Source: Treponema sp.
GTDB taxonomy: Bacteria > Spirochaetota > Spirochaetia > Treponematales > Breznakiellaceae
Direction of reading: 5' to 3'
DNA: 6,211 nt
NCBI GenBank assembly: GCA_031280065.1
Contig: JAITHH010000072.1
Coordinates: 1 to 6,211 of the forward strand
Shown: positions 1-5,350 of the stretch, one piece after another
How positions within the stretch are numbered: position 1 is the first letter of the stretch
Layout of the letters: each line of letters begins with the position of its first letter
Translations under genes and position numbers: made by a program
Notes under the pieces: model-generated
The model's input: only the letters and a program-made list of their open reading frames with translations
Told to the model about the DNA's origin: nothing
Databases searched by the model: none

Positions 1-65
1 AAGTTTCCCGGCGATTGAAGCGCCATGCATAGTAACCCCATATAGAGAGGGTATGGAGGTCAGCA

Positions 66-977
66 ATGACAGAGCGCTTTCCCTCGCCCATATCGGACTA
101 TGCCTTCGCCCTCCTCTTCGGCGATCAGCGGCATATCGAAATCCTTACCGCCTTCCTCAAGTCCGTCCTGGACCTGCCCGAAGACGAGTACGGTCACCTA
201 ACCATCGTGAATCCCTTCCTCAAGCGTCTGCGCCGCAAAGACAAGCTGGGCATCGTCGACGTAAGGGTCCACACCAAGTCCGGCAGGATAATCCATGTCG
301 AAATCCAGGTGAGCCCCTTCACCTGGATGCGGAACCGGATCGTCTTCTACATCGCAAAACTCTTATGGAGCCAGCTCCGCAGCGGCGGCAGCTATGAAGA
401 GATACACGAGGTGATCAGCATCGTGATATGCGATTACCCGCTCCTGCCCGAGGAGCCGGGCTACCTGAACGAGTACAGCCTGCGGAATGCCGGGAGCGGG
501 AAACCGTTTACAGACCTGATAAAGATAATTACACTTGAATTACCCAAGCTGCCCGAAGCGCCGGATGATCAAAAAGTATGGTCCTGGGCGAAATTTTTCC
601 GGGTAAAGACCCGCGAAGAACTGGAAGCGGCGTCAGCGGCGGCCAAGGGGAACAGGGGGCTGGAGATGGCGGTAGCGGAGTACAAGAAGCTGACGTGGAG
701 CGAGCGCCGGCAGATGATCGCGGAGGAGAGAGAGAAGGCGCGGCGGGACAAAATAGCCATGCTGCACTACGCTCGGCATGAAGGCCGGGAGGAAGGGCTT
801 ACCCTGGGCCGGATGGAGGGTGAAGCGAGAGGTATGGAGAAAGGCGAAGCTATCGGTGAAGCCAGAGGCCAGCAGAAATTAGCCGCTTTGCTCAAATCCG
901 GTAAGACCCTCGATGAGGCTTTGGCGATACTGCAAGCCGAGGCTGGAAGCAATAACAGTGGCAGCCAAGGGGAATAA
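66..977 (+). CDS. Rpn family recombination-promoting nuclease / putative transposase (PD-(D/E)XK)
   Basis: This 303-residue protein belongs to the Rpn (PDDEXK_2, transposase_31-like) family of DNA endonucleases, linked in E. coli to RecA-independent recombination and phage defence. The N-terminal nuclease core has the expected layout: an SPISDYAFALLFGD opening (residues 7-20), then D65 in 'GIVDVRV', then E79-I-Q81 in 'HVEIQVS', matching the family's D...ExQ active site. Residues 187-235 form a charged helical linker (KKLTWSERRQMIAEE, RRDKIAMLHYAR). A glycine/glutamate-rich tail (about 237-268) and a terminal helix 'LLKSGKTLDEALAIL' follow, as is usual for the family. The ATG at 66 is preceded by GGAGG (55-59) with 6-nt spacing. 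The length is about normal, but the last 10 or so residues (from about 294) are read out of frame from the duplicated segment that follows, so the original C-terminus has been replaced. Family assignment is firm; activity and target are not shown. Confidence 0.88.
   Translation: MTERFPSPISDYAFALLFGDQRHIEILTAFLKSVLDLPEDEYGHLTIVNPFLKRLRRKDKLGIVDVRVHTKSGRIIHVEIQVSPFTWMRNRIVFYIAKLLWSQLRSGGSYEEIHEVISIVICDYPLLPEEPGYLNEYSLRNAGSGKPFTDLIKIITLELPKLPEAPDDQKVWSWAKFFRVKTREELEAASAAAKGNRGLEMAVAEYKKLTWSERRQMIAEEREKARRDKIAMLHYARHEGREEGLTLGRMEGEARGMEKGEAIGEARGQQKLAALLKSGKTLDEALAILQAEAGSNNSGSQGE
621..872 (+). repeat. Direct repeat, copy 1 (inside Rpn gene)
   Basis: This 252-nt segment encodes Rpn residues about 186-269 and is repeated 322 nt downstream. 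It starts at CTGGAAGC (621-628). Positions 786-845 (60 nt, 20 codons of the E/G-rich tail) have no counterpart in copy 2. By hand alignment, 621-785 differs from 943-1107 at about 20 of 165 positions. Confidence 0.85.
666..977 (+). CDS. Possible nested in-frame small protein (RpnS-like C-terminal fragment)
   Basis: An in-frame ATG at 666 lies inside the Rpn gene, 6 nt after AGGGGG (654-659), with GGAG also touching the start. It would give 103 residues (MAVAEYKKLTWSERR...) consisting only of the helical linker and C-terminal tail, without the nuclease core. In E. coli, rpn genes contain intragenic rpnS genes whose C-terminal products block the toxicity of the full-length nuclease; this start sits in the comparable place. 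The same start context recurs in the downstream duplicate at 988. Translation from here is an inference, since purine-rich stretches are common in this gene. Confidence 0.35.
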   Translation: MAVAEYKKLTWSERRQMIAEEREKARRDKIAMLHYARHEGREEGLTLGRMEGEARGMEKGEAIGEARGQQKLAALLKSGKTLDEALAILQAEAGSNNSGSQGE

Positions 978-1134
978 GGGGCTGGAGATGGCAGTAGCGG
1001 AATACAAGAAACTGACATGGAGCGAACGCCGGCAGATGATCGCGGAGGAGAAAGAGAAAGCACGGCGGGACAAAATAGCCATGCTGCACTACGCCCGGAA
1101 CGAAGGCGAGGCTATCGGCGAAGCCAGAGGCCAG
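943..1134 (+). repeat. Direct repeat, copy 2 (frame-shifted duplicate)
   Basis: This 192-nt segment starts at CTGGAAGC (943-950) and follows copy 1 through CCAG (1131-1134), with one 60-nt deletion after 1107. The 322-nt offset is not a multiple of three, so the duplicate lies in another frame and ends the first gene early at the TAA at 975-977. Most differences are G or C in copy 1 and A or T in copy 2 (about 16 of 20 by hand count). That suggests copy 2 derives from a separately evolved paralogue rather than from a very recent local duplication. Confidence 0.85.
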
Positions 1135-1221
1135 AACATAGCGCGGGAGCAGATATTAGGATTCCTGGATCAAGGTATGAGCCTGAAAGAGCTAAAACGC
1201 CGCCTGAGCGGAGAAAATTAA
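988..1221 (+). CDS. Free-standing second copy of the Rpn C-terminal region (duplicate fragment or RpnS-like small protein)
   Basis: This 77-residue frame encodes MAVAEYKKLTWSERRQ..., nearly the same as the Rpn linker from residue 201 onward. It then has a shorter E/G tail and its own terminal helix 'ILGFLDQGMSLKELKRRL'. Over the first 40 codons I count two amino-acid changes (R to K, H to N) against eight synonymous codon changes, which suggests selection on the protein. It is in a different frame from the upstream gene, so it needs its own initiation. AAGGGG (976-981) overlaps the upstream TAA (975-977) and sits 6 nt before the ATG, so reinitiation after the first gene is plausible. The open frame extends upstream to an ATG at 913 (102 residues), but residues before about 943 are not Rpn-like there. 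It may be an inhibitor-type small protein or just a 3' remnant of a paralogous rpn gene; no nuclease domain is present. Confidence 0.5.
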   Translation: MAVAEYKKLTWSERRQMIAEEKEKARRDKIAMLHYARNEGEAIGEARGQNIAREQILGFLDQGMSLKELKRRLSGEN

Positions 1222-1255
1222 TCTCCGGCCCGCTATGAACGGGGGAAATTCACTG

Positions 1256-1290
1256 TGCGCCGGTCTGGCGCAACTTGGGCTGTCCTTTTT
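1256..1290 (+). terminator. Weak candidate terminator after the Rpn region
   Basis: TGCGCC (1256-1261) pairs with GGCGCA (1267-1272) around a 5-nt loop. A run of five T follows at 1286-1290. The 13-nt distance between stem and T run is too long for a canonical intrinsic terminator, so this is only a possibility. Confidence 0.25.
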
Positions 1291-1295
1291 CTGAT

Positions 1296-1312
1296 AGCAA
1301 TTCGGAATTGCT
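1296..1312. repeat. Near-perfect palindrome AGCAATT-CGG-AATTGCT
   Basis: Seven bases on each side are exact inverse complements around a 3-nt centre, and the palindrome extends to eight pairs if C1303-G1305 is counted. It is followed at once by GACGGGGGCCCCC. No T run follows, so it is not a terminator on the plus strand. It could be a protein-binding site or one copy of an interspersed intergenic repeat. Confidence 0.6.
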
Positions 1313-1348
1313 GACGGGGGCCCCCTAGCCCCTCCTCCGGCGGTTTAG

Positions 1349-1354
1349 TATACT
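1349..1354 (+). promoter_or_regulatory. Possible -10 element (TATACT) for the hydrolase-aroDE-rpiA block
   Basis: TATACT differs from the sigma-70 consensus TATAAT at one position and lies 50 nt before the hydrolase start, in the only sizeable gap upstream of the block. There is no recognisable -35 hexamer at 16-18 nt spacing (the region is C-rich), so the call is tentative. Confidence 0.3.
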
Positions 1355-1404
1355 GAACCCGGTATTACTGCCCATTGCCCCAGGCAATGAATAGGGAGAA
1401 CAGT

Positions 1405-2616
1405 ATGGAAACAACTATCGAGGGAAGCGGCTTCTGCCCCAAACGTCTGCAATATGTGGACGATTATTTGCGGCGGATTGTGGATACAGGCCAAGCGGCG
1501 GGTGTGGGAGCCTCGCTTTTCCGGCATGGGGTCCGGGCCTACCGGAAGAGTTTCGGGATGCGGGATATAGCAAAGAAGCTCCCCATGGAAAACGATTCGA
1601 TTTACCGTATTTATTCGATGAGTAAAACCATTACTATCGCCGCCGCCATGACCCTTTACGAGCGGGGCCTCTTTAAACTCCACGACCCCATCAGCGAATT
1701 CCTGACGGGGTTTGAGAACCCTACCGTAGCCAGCCATGATCCCCGTGGAATCTTGAGTATCGTACCAGCGAAAACCCCCCTGACCTTTCACCATCTCTTT
1801 ACCATGACCTCCGGCATCCCTTATCCAGGGCCGGACAGTCTTACTGCCCGCGTCTTTGCCGAAATCCAATCTAGCATGAAGGTGAATGGCAAGTCCTTGA
1901 CCACCGCTCAGGCGGTGGAACTTATGGCCCATGTTCCCCTCTGCTTCCATCCCGGTGAATACTGGATGTACGGCTTTTCCCACGATGTGCTGGGCCGGCT
2001 TATCGAGGTTATTTCCGGGAAAAGTCTGGGCCGGTATTTGCAAGAAACGATCTTTGAGCCCCTGGGCATGGAGGATACGGCGTTCTTTGTTCCCCCAAAC
2101 AAGCGCGCCCGCCTGTCCCGGGCCTACGCCTGGTCAGAGATGGGACTGCGGGAGATTCCCGATGATGAACTGAGTTCCGATCCCGGTTCGGCAAGCGCCC
2201 CTCCGGACTCTGAAAGCGGCGGCGGCGGTCTGGCCTCCACCCTGGAGGATGTTGAGCGCTACGGCAGAATGCTCTTGGGATCGGGGAAATTCGAAGGAAA
2301 GCGGGTCCTCTCGCGGAAGACCATCGATCTTATCCGGCAGAATCATGTGCTCCCCGCCCATATTCAGCGCTTCGGGTTCCCCTCCATGGCCGGTTATGGC
2401 TACGGCTTGGGGGTTCGCACCATGCTCGACACCGGCGCGGCGGGGCTGGGCGGCTCTGTAGGGGAGTGGGCATGGGATGGTATGCTGGGAACCTGGTATG
2501 CGGTAGATCCGCAGGAGGACATGACGGCGGTGTTCCTGATCCAGCGGAATCCGGGGGCTAACGAGGACCTGCCCAAGCGTTTCGCCCAGACCGTATACGC
2601 CGCCATAGACGACTGA
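1405..2616 (+). CDS. Serine hydrolase, beta-lactamase family (class C / EstB-like esterase fold)
   Basis: This 403-residue protein has the penicillin-binding/beta-lactamase fold of PF00144. The nucleophile motif SxxK is S71-M-S-K74 in 'YRIYSMSKTITIAAAM'. The helix and loop 'HHLFTMTSGIPY' (129-140) and 'FHPGEYWMYGFSHDVLGRLIE' carry the likely catalytic Tyr189, with YGFS in place of YxN. 'SGGGGLASTLEDVERYGRMLL' precedes the third site, where W357-D-G359 replaces KTG. These variants resemble EstB-type esterases and other non-lactamase members, so a carboxylesterase or peptidase-like role is more likely than antibiotic resistance. No signal peptide is visible, so it is probably cytoplasmic. I chose the ATG at 1405 because AGGGAG (1393-1398) lies 6 nt upstream; TTG 1375 and ATG 1387 are in frame but lack a good site. 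It is the first gene of the downstream block, and its substrate is unknown. Confidence 0.88.
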   Translation: METTIEGSGFCPKRLQYVDDYLRRIVDTGQAAGVGASLFRHGVRAYRKSFGMRDIAKKLPMENDSIYRIYSMSKTITIAAAMTLYERGLFKLHDPISEFLTGFENPTVASHDPRGILSIVPAKTPLTFHHLFTMTSGIPYPGPDSLTARVFAEIQSSMKVNGKSLTTAQAVELMAHVPLCFHPGEYWMYGFSHDVLGRLIEVISGKSLGRYLQETIFEPLGMEDTAFFVPPNKRARLSRAYAWSEMGLREIPDDELSSDPGSASAPPDSESGGGGLASTLEDVERYGRMLLGSGKFEGKRVLSRKTIDLIRQNHVLPAHIQRFGFPSMAGYGYGLGVRTMLDTGAAGLGGSVGEWAWDGMLGTWYAVDPQEDMTAVFLIQRNPGANEDLPKRFAQTVYAAIDD

Positions 2617-2624
2617 GTGCGGTG

Positions 2625-3071
2625 ATGCCGGCGGTACGGCAATGGGTTTGCGCGTTCATTTTGACGGCGGCGGCTCTTGCGCCAGCGTGCGCCCAGGAAC
2701 AGGAAGCTGATCCGGCGGACCTGGTGGGGGTGAATCTGCGGGAACTCGTATCCCGCTTTGGGCCGCCGGATTCGGTGCTCGCCGTCCGGGGAATTGAGGA
2801 ATGGCAGGACGATGTGGTGTTTGTATACCGGGATCAGGAATTCTACATCTTCAAGGATCAGATTTGGCAGCTCGGTCTTAAATCCTTTTCCGGCGTCAGT
2901 GTTGGGACGCGGCGGGAACGGCTCGCGCAGGTCTTTGGGGAAGCGCTGGAATCACAAAGCGGCTACATCCTTTTCCCCCTGGCTGGGCGTTCCATGCCCT
3001 TGACGCTCAGATTCAACACCGATGCGCGGGACCTGGTTTCCGCGATATTCATATACCGATCCGATTTTTAA
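2625..3071 (+). CDS. Small exported protein with two BamE/SmpA-like halves, function unknown
   Basis: This protein has 148 residues from ATG 2625, or 149 if the adjacent GTG at 2622 is used. The N-terminus has an Arg (R5), a hydrophobic core (about 7-19) and 'APACAQ', suiting signal peptidase I cleavage after A23. A lipoprotein reading at C22 is less likely because Pro is at -2, although spirochaete lipoboxes are loose. The mature part has two similar units. Unit one is 'GVNLRELVSRFGPPDSV' (35-51) followed by strands; unit two is 'GTRRERLAQVFGEALES' (94-110) followed by strands. This G-x(2-5)-L-x(3-6)-FG pattern is reminiscent of SmpA/OmlA (BamE) modules. The gene starts 8 nt after the hydrolase stop with no strong Shine-Dalgarno, suggesting translational coupling, and ends 12 nt before aroDE. 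It probably acts in the periplasm; I cannot name a function. Confidence 0.7.
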   Translation: MPAVRQWVCAFILTAAALAPACAQEQEADPADLVGVNLRELVSRFGPPDSVLAVRGIEEWQDDVVFVYRDQEFYIFKDQIWQLGLKSFSGVSVGTRRERLAQVFGEALESQSGYILFPLAGRSMPLTLRFNTDARDLVSAIFIYRSDF

Positions 3072-3083
3072 GCGAGGGGGCTC

Positions 3084-4604
3084 ATGGCTAAACTCTGTCT
3101 TTGTTTAACCGGGAAAACGCTGGGCCGCAATCTTGAAATCCTTGAGAAGCACCGCAGCCGTGTGGATATAGCGGAGCTTCGGGTGGATTTCCTTGAACCC
3201 GACGAGCGTTTCCTGATCCGGCGTTTCCCTGAGCAGGCGGGCTTACCGGTGATCCTGACTGTCCGCCGCAGTGTGGACGGCGGGCAGTTTACCGGCGGCG
3301 AGGGGGCCCGGATCATCCTCCTGTCCAAGGGCCTGGCCTTTGCCGAAACGGATCACCGGCGGAATTTCGCCTATGTAGACCTTGAGGAAGACCTCAATGT
3401 CCCCAGCCTTGAGGAGGCGGCGCGGACCTTCGGCACCCGGATCATCCGTTCCTTCCATAATATCCGGGGGATGGAGACGGATATTGCGGGCAAGCTCCAA
3501 TCCCTGCGCCAGGCGGGAGACGAGATTGCCAAGGTGGCGGTAACGCCGCAAAACATCGCGGATCTCAGACGTATCTGCCTGGCTGCCAAGTCAACGATGC
3601 ATGTTGACAAGATACTCATCGGCATGGGCCATTTTGGAATCAGCACCCGCGTCCTGGCGGAGCACCTGGGTTCCTGCATCAGTTACGTCTCCCCAGGGGA
3701 AGAACCCGATATTCCGGGGGCCGCGCCTGGGCAGTTTAACGTTCAGGAGATGGCGGACCTGTACCGTTTCCGCAATATCACGGCCAAGACGCGGATATTC
3801 GGGGTTACGGGTTATCCCCTCAAAGTGACGGCCAGCCCGTTGTTCTTTAACCAGGTCTTTGCCGCGGAAGAGGTGGACGCGGTGTACCTTCCCTTTCCCG
3901 CGGATTCCTTGGAAGACTTTCTGGATTTGGCCGGGGAGATCGGCGTTGAGGGGGTATCGGTTACCGTGCCCTACAAGGAGAAGCTCCTGCCCCGCCTGCT
4001 CTCCCAGTCCGCTGAGGTGAAGGCGGTAGGCGCCTGCAATACCATTGTGCGGAGCGCGAACGGCTGGCTGGGTTACAACACGGACGCCAAGGGATTCTCC
4101 GACTCGCTGCTGGAGTTCATCGGCACATCAGCCCCGGAAGACGGACGGATCATCCCCGCCCGGAATCTGCGGGGGAAGCGTATCACCATCATCGGCGCGG
4201 GCGGAGCGGCGCGGGCGGTTGCCGCCGAGGTATACCGGCTCAAGGGAAAGGCGCTGATCCTCAACCGTACCACGGTCAAAGCGCGGGAACTGGCCGGGCG
4301 CTACCATTTCGCCTGGGGCTGTATCGACAATCAGGGCATGGAACTCATGTACCGGTTCCCGGACATCATCATCCAAACGACGCCGGTAGGCATGGAGGGC
4401 GGCGTTGAGGCGGACCCGGTCCCGGAATACCGGTTTTCCGGCAAGGAGCAGGTGATGGACCTGATTTACAAGCCTGAACGGACGATTTTTCTCCAGCGGG
4501 CCGCCGACGCGGGCTGCGCGGTGCTGAATGGCTACGATATGCTGCTGCGGCAGGCCCGCTATCAGTACGGTTACTTCATGGGCAGGGAATTTCCTTTCCC
4601 TTGA
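3084..4604 (+). CDS. aroDE: Bifunctional 3-dehydroquinate dehydratase (type I) / shikimate dehydrogenase
   Basis: This 506-residue cytoplasmic fusion catalyses two successive shikimate-pathway steps: 3-dehydroquinate to 3-dehydroshikimate, then NADPH-dependent reduction to shikimate. The N-terminal type I dehydroquinase (1 to about 228) shows E31-L-R33-V-D, T59-V-R61 followed by DGGQF, the catalytic pair H125 ('RSFHN') and Schiff-base K150 ('AKVAVTP'), 'MGHFGISTR' to R189, and 'APGQF' with Q217. The AroE half (about 236-506) shows 'GYPLKVTASPLFFN' (243-256), K298 in 'VTVPYKEK', N319 ('GACNT'), D334 ('GYNTD'), the nucleotide loop GAGGAARA (371-378), the NADP-type NRT (394-396), 'TTPVGM' (431-436) and Q490. 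Relative to E. coli AroE, the first substrate Ser is Thr249 and the Asn59 position is Ser292. The same domain order occurs in plant DHQ-SDH and chlamydial AroDE. GAGG (3074-3077) lies 6 nt before the ATG. Confidence 0.95.
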   Translation: MAKLCLCLTGKTLGRNLEILEKHRSRVDIAELRVDFLEPDERFLIRRFPEQAGLPVILTVRRSVDGGQFTGGEGARIILLSKGLAFAETDHRRNFAYVDLEEDLNVPSLEEAARTFGTRIIRSFHNIRGMETDIAGKLQSLRQAGDEIAKVAVTPQNIADLRRICLAAKSTMHVDKILIGMGHFGISTRVLAEHLGSCISYVSPGEEPDIPGAAPGQFNVQEMADLYRFRNITAKTRIFGVTGYPLKVTASPLFFNQVFAAEEVDAVYLPFPADSLEDFLDLAGEIGVEGVSVTVPYKEKLLPRLLSQSAEVKAVGACNTIVRSANGWLGYNTDAKGFSDSLLEFIGTSAPEDGRIIPARNLRGKRITIIGAGGAARAVAAEVYRLKGKALILNRTTVKARELAGRYHFAWGCIDNQGMELMYRFPDIIIQTTPVGMEGGVEADPVPEYRFSGKEQVMDLIYKPERTIFLQRAADAGCAVLNGYDMLLRQARYQYGYFMGREFPFP

Positions 4605-4636
4605 TGCCCCAAATTATTCAATTTTAGGAAAACGCG

Positions 4637-5350
4637 ATGGATCAACAGGAAATGAAGGAACTGACGGGCCGGGGCGCGGTAGACGCCCTGGTCAAAAGCG
4701 GCATGAAGCTGGGCCTGGGCACGGGTTCCACCGCCATACACGCGGTGCGGCATGTGGGGGCGCTCCTGGCGCAGGGCGTTTTGCGGGACATCCGGGCGGT
4801 GCCCACGAGCTTTCAGACCCAACTGGAATGTGAGCGGCTGGGCATCCCCCTATTCAGCCTGAATTCCCCTGAAATAGGCGGCGCGCTGGATCTGACCATA
4901 GACGGCGCGGATGAGGTAGACCCCCGGCACTACTGCGTGAAGGGCGGCGGCGGAGCGCTGCTCCTGGAGAAGATCACCGCGTACGCATCCGCGCTTTTCG
5001 CGGTCGTTGCGGATGAGTCCAAGCTGGCGGAAAGTCTGGGGCGGAGTTTTCCCGTGCCCCTGGAAGTGGTTCCTGAAGCCCGCATTACGGCGGCAAAGGC
5101 GGCGGAAGCGCTGGGGGCGGAGGTTACGCTGCGCACGGCAATACGGAAGGCGGGCCCGGTCATCACCGAGCATGGGAATCTCATCTTGGACCTGCGCTTC
5201 ATGGGACCGGCGGATCCCGTTGTCCTGGAAACGGAACTTAACCGTATTCCCGGAGTGGTGGAAAACGGCTTCTTTACCCGCTTTTCCGGGGAAAGGCGGC
5301 CTGTGGTGTTCATTGCCCATGCCGACGGTTCTTTGGAGACCAGACGCTGA
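4637..5350 (+). CDS. rpiA: Ribose-5-phosphate isomerase A
   Basis: This 237-residue cytoplasmic enzyme interconverts ribose-5-phosphate and ribulose-5-phosphate in the non-oxidative pentose phosphate pathway, supplying nucleotide precursors. Family signatures appear in order: 'GLGTGSTA' (26-33) and 'TSFQT' (57-61) for phosphate and substrate binding, D89-G-A-D92-E, K102-G-G-G-G, general base E111 in 'LLLEKI', 'ADESK' (125-129), and the C-terminal ferredoxin-like part with 'HGNLILDLRF' and 'IPGVVENGFF'. All residues matching the E. coli active site (D81, D84, K94, E103) are present. It is slightly longer than E. coli RpiA (219), mainly at the termini. AGGAA (4626-4630) lies 6 nt before the ATG. 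The gene starts 32 nt after aroDE, and its TGA overlaps the next start codon by 1 nt, indicating coupled translation. Confidence 0.95.
   Translation: MDQQEMKELTGRGAVDALVKSGMKLGLGTGSTAIHAVRHVGALLAQGVLRDIRAVPTSFQTQLECERLGIPLFSLNSPEIGGALDLTIDGADEVDPRHYCVKGGGGALLLEKITAYASALFAVVADESKLAESLGRSFPVPLEVVPEARITAAKAAEALGAEVTLRTAIRKAGPVITEHGNLILDLRFMGPADPVVLETELNRIPGVVENGFFTRFSGERRPVVFIAHADGSLETRR

Larger units (their letters stand above)
1222..1404. other. Non-coding gap with several inverted repeats
   Basis: This 183-nt gap lies between the Rpn region and the hydrolase gene, with no convincing ORF. In order it holds a GC-rich hairpin (1256-1272), a T run (1286-1290), an AT-rich palindrome (1296-1312), a G5C5 block (1316-1325), a C-rich stretch and a possible -10 element (1349-1354). 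It is a natural boundary between the accessory Rpn region and the housekeeping block. Confidence 0.7.

Noticed and set aside
15..46. Possible promoter for the Rpn gene (TTGAAG at 15-20, TATAGA at 41-46)
   Set aside because: The spacer would be 20 nt and the start site would fall almost on the Shine-Dalgarno. With only 65 nt of upstream sequence it is too weak to call.
53..397. Alternative 114-codon plus-strand frame at the start of the window
   Set aside because: It overlaps the Rpn nuclease core in another frame, its Pro/Arg-rich product has no domain, and the strong GGAGG belongs to the ATG at 66.
621..1134. CRISPR-like or tandem repeat array
   Set aside because: There are only two copies, each coding, with a 60-nt deletion in one. 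This is a gene-fragment duplication, not an array.
66..1221. Rpn gene plus duplicate as a composite transposon or insertion sequence
   Set aside because: Despite the 'putative transposase' label, Rpn proteins are nucleases. I see no terminal inverted repeats or target-site duplication flanking the region.
1345..2043. Long open frame on the minus strand (232 codons) across the hydrolase gene
   Set aside because: It lies opposite a gene with clear beta-lactamase-family motifs, has low-complexity His/Gly/Pro-rich composition and no recognisable domain. Such antisense frames are common in GC-rich DNA.
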